From: Archaeoglobales archaeon | GTDB taxonomy: Archaea; Halobacteriota; Archaeoglobi; Archaeoglobales; Archaeoglobaceae | Length of the DNA: 48,695 nt | Assembly (NCBI GenBank): GCA_003662995.1 | Contig: QMZC01000006.1 | Span: forward strand, 1 to 48,695 | Direction of reading: 5' to 3' | Part shown: positions 9,694-17,418 of the stretch, piece after piece | Layout: each line of letters starts with the position of its first letter | Position numbering within the stretch: position 1 is the stretch's first letter | Program-made: the position numbers and the translations under genes | Notes under the pieces: model-generated | The model's input: the letters and a program-made list of their open reading frames with translations, nothing else | What the model was told of the DNA's origin: nothing | The model's database searches: none

Positions 9694-9891
9694 TCAAATA
9701 TCCACTTTAATCTTGTCCCCACTTCGCCCTTGTTTTTCTTCTGTAAGATCGTAAAAAACCCATTATTTTGGCTGGAATGCCTTTGCTGGACACTTTTCAA
9801 CATCCATATCTGCCGGAACTTCATGCCCAAAGCAATTGCCCTTTGTTTCGTCAATTGGCTCATAAAACTTGCAGTCCTTACAAGTTGGCAT
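9694..9891 (-). pseudogene. Small four-Cys Fe-S protein like the minor subunits of glycyl-radical enzymes, with an in-frame stop
   Basis: A textbook ribosome-binding site (GGAGGTGATAAG) precedes the ATG at 9891. The frame reads MPTCKDCKFYEPID, then GNCFGHEVPAD and EKCPAKAFQPK, and meets TAA at 9765-9763 after 42 residues. Four cysteines (4, 7, 20, 34) fit the single Fe4S4 cluster of the small beta/gamma subunits of benzylsuccinate synthase-type and 4-hydroxyphenylacetate decarboxylase-type enzymes. The same frame continues past the TAA with 22 codons of coding-like sequence (FYDLTEEKQGRSGDKIKVDI) to TGA at 9696-9694, giving 65 codons, near the usual size. It is therefore either a nonsense-truncated gene or a genuine 42-residue protein. 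It lies 23 bases behind the AbrB regulator in the same direction; no radical-enzyme large subunit or activase is in the window. Confidence 0.6.
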
Positions 9892-9914
9892 CTTATCACC
9901 TCCTTTTATTTTTA

Positions 9915-10157
9915 TCATTTTTCATTATTTTCTCTTGAAAAGAACAATTCATCTTCTTGAATTTTATACATCAATTCATCGATTTTTTCGAGTTTTATGA
10001 GTGTAAATCCCGCTTCATCTCTTCTTTTAAGTACAAAGAGTTTATCACCCTGTTTAATGTCTAAATCCCTCCTCAAATCTGCAGGAATTGCGATTTGTCC
10101 CTTATCACTTACAGTCACAACCCCATACACTATCCTAATTTTTGAACATATCCCCAT
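9915..10157 (-). CDS. AbrB/SpoVT-type transcriptional regulator
   Basis: The 80-residue protein carries a swapped-hairpin AbrB domain: VVTVSDKGQIAIPADLRRDLDIKQGDKLFVLKR at about 13-45, with the characteristic GQIAIP and GDKL motifs. Such proteins dimerise and bind AT-rich promoters or act as antitoxins. A longer frame begins at 10316, but those 53 extra residues are low-complexity and AT-driven. The ATG at 10157, preceded by AGTGGT, gives the standard family length. It is followed closely by the small Fe-S protein gene, so the two are probably co-transcribed. No toxin gene is adjacent. Confidence 0.85.
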   Translation of the reverse strand: MGICSKIRIVYGVVTVSDKGQIAIPADLRRDLDIKQGDKLFVLKRRDEAGFTLIKLEKIDELMYKIQEDELFFSRENNEK

Positions 10158-10223
10158 TATACCACTTTGAAAGATTTTTCTTGTTTTTCTTACTTTAAAG
10201 ATATTGTGATATTTAAATCTTAT

Positions 10224-10310
10224 GAATTCAAATACGATTTTGCTTATTGTATCGCTTTGGCATAGCTTAACATTTAAACTGCTAGAATTCTCTAAATTCG
10301 AATTCAAATA
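10224..10310. repeat. Direct repeat GAATTCAAATA in the AbrB/APC divergent promoter region
   Basis: The 11-base word occurs at 10224-10234 and again at 10300-10310, with a partly palindromic TAGAATTCTCTA between them (10283-10294). The segment lies between the divergent AbrB regulator and the APC-Usp transporter. It could be a regulator binding region, but AT-rich DNA produces such words readily. Confidence 0.35.
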
Positions 10311-10339
10311 AAACACAAAACTTTTTCAACAGCTAAATT

Positions 10340-12607
10340 GTGGTTTTGCAGATGGCTCAGGAGATGATCCAAGTAAAGCTTAGTAGAGAGCTTTCTTTTT
10401 TTGATATTACAATGATTGGCGTTGCTGGGATGATAGGGGCTGGCGTTTTTGCATTAACGAGTATTGCTGCTGGTGTAGCTGGGCCAGCACTAATCCTCGC
10501 ATTCTTCTTAAATGGAATTGTTGCTACTGTGACTGCTGCTGCTTACGCAGAATTAGGCTCAGCACTCCCAGAGGCTGGAGGGGGTTATGTGTGGATTAAG
10601 GAAATGCTACCTGAGCCTTTTGGATTTCTTGCGGGTTGGGTTGACTGGTTTGCCCATAGTGTTGCATGCTCGTTGTATGCAGTTGCATTTGGCGCATTTT
10701 TTGCTGAAGCCATACTCCCCATCATCCCAATCTCACGATTTTTCCTTTCAAAACTCTCAATCTTTTTTGTAATTAGCTTGCTGACATACATCAACTTTAG
10801 AGGTGCTAAGGAATCTGGAAAAGTTGGAGGATTTGTAACAATTCTGAAGGTTGCTGTTTTATTAACCTTTGTAGCATTTGGCATCTACAAAACCTTCACA
10901 CTGCCAAACTGGGCTGTAAATTTCGAAACCCCTTCTTTCACCCCAACAGGCATCGCTGGCATACTTGCGGCGATGGGTTTAACGTATATAGCCTTTGAAG
11001 GCTACGAGATAATTGTTCAGAGTGGTGAAGAAACAAAGAATCCAGAAAAGAACATTCCAAGGGCTGTTTTTGTCTCGCTCTGGATTGCTGTGATAATTTA
11101 CGTCTTGGTTGCCTTCTCAGTCATTGGTGCCACGATTACTCCAGACAACTCACCAAGTTGGATGTATTTAGGGCAATTAAAAGAATTGGGTTTAATTAAA
11201 GTAGCAAATCAGATAATGCCATTCGGAACAGCAATACTGCTCTTTGCTGGATTGGTATCGACTGTTAGCGCGATGAATGCCACGATTTACTCGTCATCCC
11301 GCGTATCCTTTGCGATGGCGAGGGATGGTTTACTGCCTGAGAAATTGTCGGCAGTGCATGCTAAGAACAGAACGCCACACTACGCAATCTTCTTCAGCTA
11401 CATCATTATCACATTAATGGCTTTAGCTTTGCCCATAGAGGCTGTTGCAGCCTCAACGGACATCATGTTCTTGCTTTTGTTCATGCAGGTAAATGCAGTT
11501 TTGATTGTTTCAAGATTGAAGAGCCCTGAGCTTAAAAGGAGCTTCAAAGTTCCCCTCGTCCCTTATACGCCTATAGCGGCGATAATTTTGCAAATAGTTA
11601 TAGGCTACTTCCTGATTACTGAAGTAGAACACGGTTATTTGGCTTTGTTAAGCTCGATTGTCTGGATTGTTTTAGGAATGCTCGTTTATTTTGCCTATTC
11701 TAAGGAGAAGGAAAAGGAGAAGATGAAGGAGGAGCTGAGAACAGTTTACGAGGAAAGGGCTGTTGAAGAGGAAATGCATCGAATAATTGTTCCAGTAGCA
11801 CACCCCAAAACAGCAGAAAAGCTCGTAAGCTTTGCAAACACAATTGCCAAGGCAAAGAACAGTGAAGTTGTTTTACTCTCAGTAATCGTACTACCACAGC
11901 AAACTCCATTGTCGGCTGGAAGAAGGTACGTTGCCAAACACAAGGAGATGTTATCGAATTTGATGAAGAAGGTTGATGTTCCCGTTAGTGGTGTTATTAA
12001 GGTTGGACACAACGTTGCTCAAGCAATTCTAAACACGATTGACGAAGAGAAGGCAAACATGGTAATTTTGGGATGGAGGGGGAGAACATTCAGAAGGGAC
12101 TTCATACTTGGCAGCACAATAGATCCGATTTTGTTAAAAGCTTCATGCGATGTTGTTGTTGCAAGATTTGAGCCAGATTTGGATGTTGAAAACATAAGGA
12201 GAATTCTAATTCCAACCGCTGGCGGACCTCACGCTGAATTGGCTGCTGAGATTGCAATGGATTTGCACAAGATTCTTGGTTCTGAAATAACACTGTTGTA
12301 CGTTGCTGGCGATAAAGAAGAGAGTAAGAAAGCTGAGAAGTACATAGAACAAACCAAGAAGGCTATTGGTGTTGAGGATGTTGATTTTGATGTTAAGGAA
12401 ACAATAAAAATATCGAAGGATAGAATTGAAGCGATAGCCATCGAAAGCTTAAAGTACGACATTTTGATTTTGGGAGCCACAAACGAGCCCTTCCTTAAGA
12501 ACTTTATCAAAGGTGTTTTTCCAGAAAAGGTTGCGAGAAAGACACCAAGAACCGTTGTGATGGTGAGAAAGAAAATAGCTGTTAAAGATATATTAAGACT
12601 AAAATAA
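10340..12607 (+). CDS. APC-family amino acid permease fused to two universal stress protein domains
   Basis: The 755-residue protein begins with an APC permease of about 12 membrane segments (residues about 15-455), including the first-helix motif GVAGMIGAGVFAL and the sixth-helix FEGYEIIVQSGEETKNPEKN. After a charged linker (KEKEKEKMKEEL) come two tandem cytoplasmic Usp domains: about 482-618 (RIIVPVAHP ... ILGWRGRTFRRDFILGSTIDP) and about 621-755 (RILIPTAGG ... ILGATNEPFLKNFIKGVFPEKV). Usp domains bind nucleotides (ATP or AMP), so transport is probably regulated by energy state; this is family-based inference. The start may be the GTG at 10340 or the ATG at 10352. The substrate is an unspecified, perhaps cationic, amino acid. 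Confidence 0.92.
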   Translation: MVLQMAQEMIQVKLSRELSFFDITMIGVAGMIGAGVFALTSIAAGVAGPALILAFFLNGIVATVTAAAYAELGSALPEAGGGYVWIKEMLPEPFGFLAGWVDWFAHSVACSLYAVAFGAFFAEAILPIIPISRFFLSKLSIFFVISLLTYINFRGAKESGKVGGFVTILKVAVLLTFVAFGIYKTFTLPNWAVNFETPSFTPTGIAGILAAMGLTYIAFEGYEIIVQSGEETKNPEKNIPRAVFVSLWIAVIIYVLVAFSVIGATITPDNSPSWMYLGQLKELGLIKVANQIMPFGTAILLFAGLVSTVSAMNATIYSSSRVSFAMARDGLLPEKLSAVHAKNRTPHYAIFFSYIIITLMALALPIEAVAASTDIMFLLLFMQVNAVLIVSRLKSPELKRSFKVPLVPYTPIAAIILQIVIGYFLITEVEHGYLALLSSIVWIVLGMLVYFAYSKEKEKEKMKEELRTVYEERAVEEEMHRIIVPVAHPKTAEKLVSFANTIAKAKNSEVVLLSVIVLPQQTPLSAGRRYVAKHKEMLSNLMKKVDVPVSGVIKVGHNVAQAILNTIDEEKANMVILGWRGRTFRRDFILGSTIDPILLKASCDVVVARFEPDLDVENIRRILIPTAGGPHAELAAEIAMDLHKILGSEITLLYVAGDKEESKKAEKYIEQTKKAIGVEDVDFDVKETIKISKDRIEAIAIESLKYDILILGATNEPFLKNFIKGVFPEKVARKTPRTVVMVRKKIAVKDILRLK

Positions 12608-12625
12608 CGTAGTTCATAAATGAGA

Positions 12626-13939
12626 TCAACTAAAGTATGCCTTAATTTCCCTTTTCGTAATCATTCGATAGAGTAACTCAATTAAAAATGAGACTCCAAC
12701 CATAATAGCAAGAACTAGCAGATTCTCCGGATTAAACATTGCTGTTTGCAAAACCAAGACTGTCAAAGCAATGAAACACATTATAGCACCAAGTAATGGT
12801 ATTAATCTATTGCTCTTTGTTTTGTTGTGCAACTTCACATTAGCCAAATTAACACATGCAAAGATTAGCAAAAATCCAGCACTTCCCATGATGGAAATGC
12901 TTGATAGATTTAGTAAGTTAGCCATGAGCAAAGACATGATGGTTGTGATTAAAAGACCCTCAATTGGCTCGTTCCAGACTTTTCTTTCTAGTTCTTCAGG
13001 CAACTCACCCTCTTTGGCAATTATGTAACTCACTCTTGCTGAGCCGTATAAGGTTGCATTTATTGCCGATGTCGTTGACAACAAAGCGGCAATAGCTATC
13101 AAAACGAATCCCATGCTACCAAGAAAAGGTTTGGCTGCTGCTGCAAGTGCATAATCTTTTGCTTGGACTATTTGGTCATAAGGTAAATTTCCGACTGTTA
13201 CGATAGCAACCATGATGTAGGTAAAGATTACAAAAACTACTGCAGTGTAATACGCCAATGGAAGTTTTTCAAGCTTATCAACATCCCCAGCAGTATTGGC
13301 TATAAGCTCAAAACCCTCATAAGCCAAAAATATGATCATACCACCCGAAATTAGCTTAATTGGATGTCCCCACTCATTTGGCATCAACCTACCAACTTTT
13401 ACACTCCACAATCCTGCCATAACAAACAGGAAGAGTATTGCAACTTTAAAAGCCACAATCCCCTCCTCAGCCTCTCCAACAGCCTTAGACCCAAAGAAAT
13501 TTAATAGGGTCATCAGAAGTATTATCCCAGTTATAAACACATGTTTGAAAAACAGTGAGTTCCCAAAAAAGCTTGCTGCGTAACTCCCAAAGGCGTAGGA
13601 GTACAAAGAAAGCATCACAACGTAGCTCAACCACAGCAAAATATTAAGGCTACCAGTAAAAATTCCAGTCCCAAAAGCTTGATTCAGAAACTCAACAGTT
13701 CCTCCTTGGCATGGATAGGTTATAGACAATCTTGCATATGAATACGAAGTTATTAATGCAATCACTCCAGCCAGTGCAAATGCGGTTGGCGTTCCACCCT
13801 TAGCCAATTGAACCGCCAAACCCAAAACTGCAAAAATTCCTCCACCAATCATCCCTCCTATACCAATCGATACTACTGACAAAAACCCGATTTTACCCAC
13901 TTTGTTTTTGAGTACATCCTCATTTTTAAAGCTTTTCAA
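12626..13939 (-). CDS. APC-family amino acid permease
   Basis: This 437-residue, roughly 12-helix permease belongs to the same superfamily as the convergent neighbour but lacks Usp domains. The first-helix signature GIGGMIGGGIFAVLG lies at about 26-40 and FLAYEGFELIANTAGDVD near 205-222. The frame opens with TTG at 13939; no ATG lies close by and no ribosome-binding site is evident, so the start is uncertain. It lies downstream of the ABC transporter remnant on the same strand, 33 bases behind it, and meets the APC-Usp gene tail to tail with an 18-base gap. The substrate is not identifiable from sequence. Confidence 0.88.
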   Translation of the reverse strand: MKSFKNEDVLKNKVGKIGFLSVVSIGIGGMIGGGIFAVLGLAVQLAKGGTPTAFALAGVIALITSYSYARLSITYPCQGGTVEFLNQAFGTGIFTGSLNILLWLSYVVMLSLYSYAFGSYAASFFGNSLFFKHVFITGIILLMTLLNFFGSKAVGEAEEGIVAFKVAILFLFVMAGLWSVKVGRLMPNEWGHPIKLISGGMIIFLAYEGFELIANTAGDVDKLEKLPLAYYTAVVFVIFTYIMVAIVTVGNLPYDQIVQAKDYALAAAAKPFLGSMGFVLIAIAALLSTTSAINATLYGSARVSYIIAKEGELPEELERKVWNEPIEGLLITTIMSLLMANLLNLSSISIMGSAGFLLIFACVNLANVKLHNKTKSNRLIPLLGAIMCFIALTVLVLQTAMFNPENLLVLAIMVGVSFLIELLYRMITKREIKAYFS

Positions 13940-13972
13940 GAATGGTGCGAATGGTTTATCAAATTACCTAAT

Positions 13973-14702
13973 CTACAAAATCATGCTCAAAAACCTTCTC
14001 GTCCTCTCATGCTCTGGATTGCTGAATATTTTCTCAGGTTTTCCTTCCTCAACAATTATACCATCATCCATGAATATCACTCTGTCCCCAACTTCCTTAG
14101 CAAACCCCGTTTCGTGAGTGACAACGATCATGGTCATACCATCCTTTGCAAGCTGCTTCATAACATCCAAAACCTCTTTAACTAACTCAGGGTCCAAAGC
14201 TGAAGTCACTTCATCAAAGAGCATAACCTCAGGGTTCATTGCCAAAGCCCTCGCTATCGCAACTCTCTGCTGCTGTCCGCCACTAAGTTGTGCAGGATAG
14301 TAATCTGCCTTATCAGCTAACCCAACCTTCTCCAACAACCTCATTCCCGTTTCCATAGCCTCATTTTTATCCATCTTCTTAATCTTTATTGGAGCCAATG
14401 TTACGTTTTGGATTGCTGTCAGATGGGAAAACAAGTTGAATTGCTGAAAAACCATTCCAATTCTTTGTCTAATTTTATTAATGTCAACCTTGTTGCCAGT
14501 AATCTCAACTCCATCTAAAATTATCCTGCCAGATGTTGGCTCTTCAAGCCTGTTTATGCATCTCAGCAGCGTTGATTTGCCGCTACCTGAAGGGCCAATT
14601 ATAACAACAACTTCACCCTTATCAACAGACATGTTGATGCCTTTTAACACATGCAGATCTTCAAACTTCTTGTGGAGGTTTTCGGATCTTTAGCAGAGTC
14701 AT
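13973..14702 (-). pseudogene. Polar amino acid ABC transporter ATP-binding protein, frameshifted near its 5' end
   Basis: The ATPase core is complete: Walker [11 protein letters not shown]-loop VFQQFNLF, signature [15 protein letters not shown], Walker B VMLFDE and switch histidine VVTHE, of GlnQ/HisP type. The intact frame starts only at a GTG (14650), missing the usual first strand. The missing residues are upstream but split: ATG (14702, with GTGAGGT before it) gives MTLLKIR, while the main frame carries [11 protein letters not shown]. Removing one base of the GG at 14684-14685 yields the standard start MTLLKIENLHKKF and a 242-residue protein, the typical length. Initiation at the internal GTG might give a partly active ATPase, but its two partners are also frameshifted. 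Confidence 0.85.
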
Positions 14703-14736
14703 CAAAAAACCTCACAAAGGATGTTTATGAAATTTT

Positions 14737-15413
14737 CTAGGTAACTTCGTAAGTCCCAAGTTTCCTTTGCGAATAGCTCACAAGCCTGCTTAGCGGTATG
14801 GTCATCATCAGGTAGAACAACGCTACCCCTAAAAATGGGGTCCAGGCATTGAAAGTTGTGTTGACAATCTGCCTACCAACCCTTGTAAGCTCGACTATTG
14901 AGATTACTGAAAGCAATGATGAGTCCTTCAGTAATGCAATAAACTCATTGCATAGCGCTGGTAGAACGTTTCTGAATGCTTGCGGCAATATTACGTACCT
15001 CATAGATTGCAAATAACTCATACCCAATGAGCGTGCCGCTTCCATCAGCCCTTTTGGAACAGATTCTATTCCTACTCTAACGATCTCAGCTATATATGCA
15101 CCACTACAAACACTCAAAGCGATAATTCCAGCAGGCTCAGGCTGCAAGTTTATGCCAATGGCGGGCAAACCAAAGTAGACTATAAGTATCTGGACCAAAA
15201 GTGGAGTCCCCCTAATAATTTCTACATAAGTTGTAGATATCCCAAAAAACAACTTGTTTTTTGACACCTTCCCCAATCCAGCAATTGAACCAATGACCAA
15301 GCCAAAGAGTATTGAAAGTACAGTTAACTTTAACGTAACCATTGCGCCGAATGTCAAGTCTGGTAATATATTCTGATAAACAGATTCAAATCAAACTGAT
15401 TTATAGCAGCCAT
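14737..15413 (-). pseudogene. Polar amino acid ABC transporter permease, frameshifted near its 5' end
   Basis: The main frame (206 residues) is a HisM/GlnP-type inner-membrane permease with the EAA loop EAARSLGMSYLQSMRYVILPQA and about five membrane helices. It lacks the normal N-terminus. Upstream, ATG 15413 opens MAAINQFDLNLF and then runs out of frame, while the main frame carries YQNILPDLTFGAM. Adding one T in the three-base run at 15378-15380 joins them into a 225-residue protein of standard size. The gene lies between the binding-protein and ATPase genes of the same operon (gaps of 47 and 34 bases). The need for an added base here, against a removed base in both partners, argues against a shared recoding mechanism. 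Confidence 0.82.
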
Positions 15414-15460
15414 CGGGTAAGAAAAAAAGATAAGTTAAAAAATCTTTTCATTTATCCATC

Positions 15461-16268
15461 TCATTCTTCCCCAAACCATTTGTTGTAAATCTTGTCGTAT
15501 GTTCCATCCTGCTTGATTTCCTTAAGCACTTCGTTTATTTTCTTGAGTAATCCCGGATTATCTTTGTTTACAGCAATTCCATAGTATTCTGGAGCGAACT
15601 CTTTGTCTTCAACTACTTTGTATATGTCTGGATTCTCTTTGACAGCCAGATATGCAACAAAGTTGTCAATTATTGCTGCATCTGCATCTCCTTTCTGTAT
15701 AGCCATTAAAGCTTCTGGAGTACCCTCAAACCTCACAATTTTGAATTTGATTCCCTTTTCATCAACAAGTCTCATTGCTGCAAAATCTCCTGTAGTTCCC
15801 TGCTGTACGGCAACCACCTTACCCTCTAAATCCTGTACACCGTTTATATTTGAATCAGCTCTTGCAATGATTACTTGCTTAGCTTCAAAGTACGGATCAC
15901 TAAAATCAACTTGTTTGGCTCTCTCTTCAGTTATTGTCATCGCAGAGCAGATAACATCGTATTTCTTAGATGTCAAACCCGGAATTATGCCATCCCATGC
16001 AGTGTTTACGAATTTTACTTCCAGTCCCATTCTCTTTGCAATCTCTGTCATCAGGTCTATGTCAAATCCAACGTATTTGCCCGTCTTCTCATCGGTATAT
16101 TCAAACGGTGGATAAGCTATGTCACTTCCCAACAGTCAAATAGCCGGGATTAACCAACGAATACTCTGCTGGCGTTTCTGTCGGTGTCGCTGGAGGTCTT
16201 TCCTGTTGAGAACATCCCAAAATCAATGCAGCCACTACCAACAAAATTAACAACATCGCTTTTTTCAT
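15461..16268 (-). pseudogene. Polar amino acid ABC transporter substrate-binding lipoprotein, frameshifted
   Basis: The first segment from ATG 16268 encodes a lipoprotein signal peptide ending in LILGC (Cys19), a Thr/Pro linker and ...NPGYLTVG, then hits TGA. The second frame continues at once with GSDIAYPPFEYTDEKTGKYV and the whole periplasmic-binding type 3 domain (VGFDIDLMTEIAKRMG, DVICSAMTITEERAKQVDFSDPY, VVAVQQGTTGD). Removing one G from the three-base run at 16128-16130 restores a 268-residue protein. The domain would bind a polar amino acid, glutamine or a relative. All three genes of this operon are broken in a similar way, so import by this route is probably lost. Confidence 0.87.
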
Positions 16269-16341
16269 GACCCAACACCTGTGGTGGAAAGGGATTAACA
16301 ATTAAAAAACCTTTTCAATTATTAGGTATTATTGGGTAAGC

Positions 16342-17349
16342 ATGATAAAGATAGACGGTAGCTTTGGTGAGGGCGGTGGGCAAATTTTAAGGACTGCTAT
16401 ATCACTCTCATGTATAACCCTAAAACCTGTAGAAATTTACAACATAAGGGCTAATCGTCCAAAGCCTGGTTTGGCAGCTCAACATTTGAAGGGTGTTGAG
16501 GCTGCAAAGCTCATAAGCAATGCTGAGGTTGAAGGATTGAGATTGGGTTCAACAAGGGTGGTTTTCAAGCCAAAAAATCTGAAAGGTGGGAGTTTTAGGA
16601 TAGATATTGGAACTGCAGGCAGTGTTACTCTAATCCTCCAAACAGTGTTACTACCATCATTAATTGCCGAAAAAATCACTTTCTTTGAGATTAGGAGTGG
16701 AACGGATGTCAAGTGGTCCCCACCTGTAGACTACGTAAAAAACGTTACGTTTAAAGCTTTGAAAGAGTTGAATGCTGAAATTAGGCTTGAGGTTGTAAAG
16801 AGAGGATATTATCCAAAGGGTGGTGGATTGGTAAAAGTAGAGGTCAACAGTTCAAAATTGAGGGGTGTTGAATTTGAATTATTCAAAGAAAAAATAAGGG
16901 GGATAAGTCATTGTTTAAACCTACCAAAACACGTTGTTGAGAGACAGGCAAAGGCGGCTGCGGAGTATTTGAAATACAAAGGATACGACGTTGAAATAGA
17001 AATGGAGATGAACAAGGGGTTCTCAACTGGTAGCGGTATTACCCTGTGGAGTGGTTACAAAGGCGGAAGTGGTTTGGGGGAGAAGGGGAAGAGAGCTGAA
17101 ATCGTTGGGAGAGAGGCGGCAATTGAGATTGTCAAGGAGTTGGAATTTGATGCGTGCTTTGATAGGCATTTGGCTGACCAAATAATGCCGTTTGCAGTCG
17201 TTGCTAAAGGAATAACAACTTATACGACATCTGAGATTACAAAGCATCTGATAAGCAACGCTTATGTCATAGAGAAATTCTTAGGAGATGTGGTTGAAGT
17301 TGATGAGAAGAAAAGGAAAATTAGAATAAAGGGTGTTGGAATAATTTAA
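16342..17349 (+). CDS. rtcA: RNA 3'-terminal phosphate cyclase
   Basis: This enzyme uses ATP to convert an RNA 3'-phosphate to a 2',3'-cyclic phosphate. The N-terminal IDGSFGEGGGQILRTAISLS (about 3-22), RPKPGLAAQHLKGVEA and the glycine-rich GSGITLWSGYKGGSGLGEKGK are family signatures. The nucleotidyl-accepting histidine is likely H276 in CFDRHLADQ. The length of 335 residues is normal. It diverges from the ABC binding-protein gene. No RtcB ligase gene is adjacent. Confidence 0.95.
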   Translation: MIKIDGSFGEGGGQILRTAISLSCITLKPVEIYNIRANRPKPGLAAQHLKGVEAAKLISNAEVEGLRLGSTRVVFKPKNLKGGSFRIDIGTAGSVTLILQTVLLPSLIAEKITFFEIRSGTDVKWSPPVDYVKNVTFKALKELNAEIRLEVVKRGYYPKGGGLVKVEVNSSKLRGVEFELFKEKIRGISHCLNLPKHVVERQAKAAAEYLKYKGYDVEIEMEMNKGFSTGSGITLWSGYKGGSGLGEKGKRAEIVGREAAIEIVKELEFDACFDRHLADQIMPFAVVAKGITTYTTSEITKHLISNAYVIEKFLGDVVEVDEKKRKIRIKGVGII

Positions 17350-17418
17350 AAATTTGAATTACGCCTGAGTCAACCAGAAATTACATAAATTTTTTAATCC
17401 AGCCTTACATCTGCAACC

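Noticed and set aside
9690-9899. 69-residue minus-strand frame overlapping the small Fe-S gene
   Set aside because: It is out of frame with the four-Cys protein, which has a better ribosome-binding site and a recognisable cysteine pattern.
10158-10316. 53-residue N-terminal extension of the AbrB regulator
   Set aside because: AT-driven sequence outside the family, while ATG 10157 gives the usual length and has a partial ribosome-binding site.
13973-16268. Programmed frameshifting in the ABC operon
   Set aside because: Two sites need a base skipped and one needs a base repeated, the sites share no slippery sequence, and such transporter genes are not known to be recoded.
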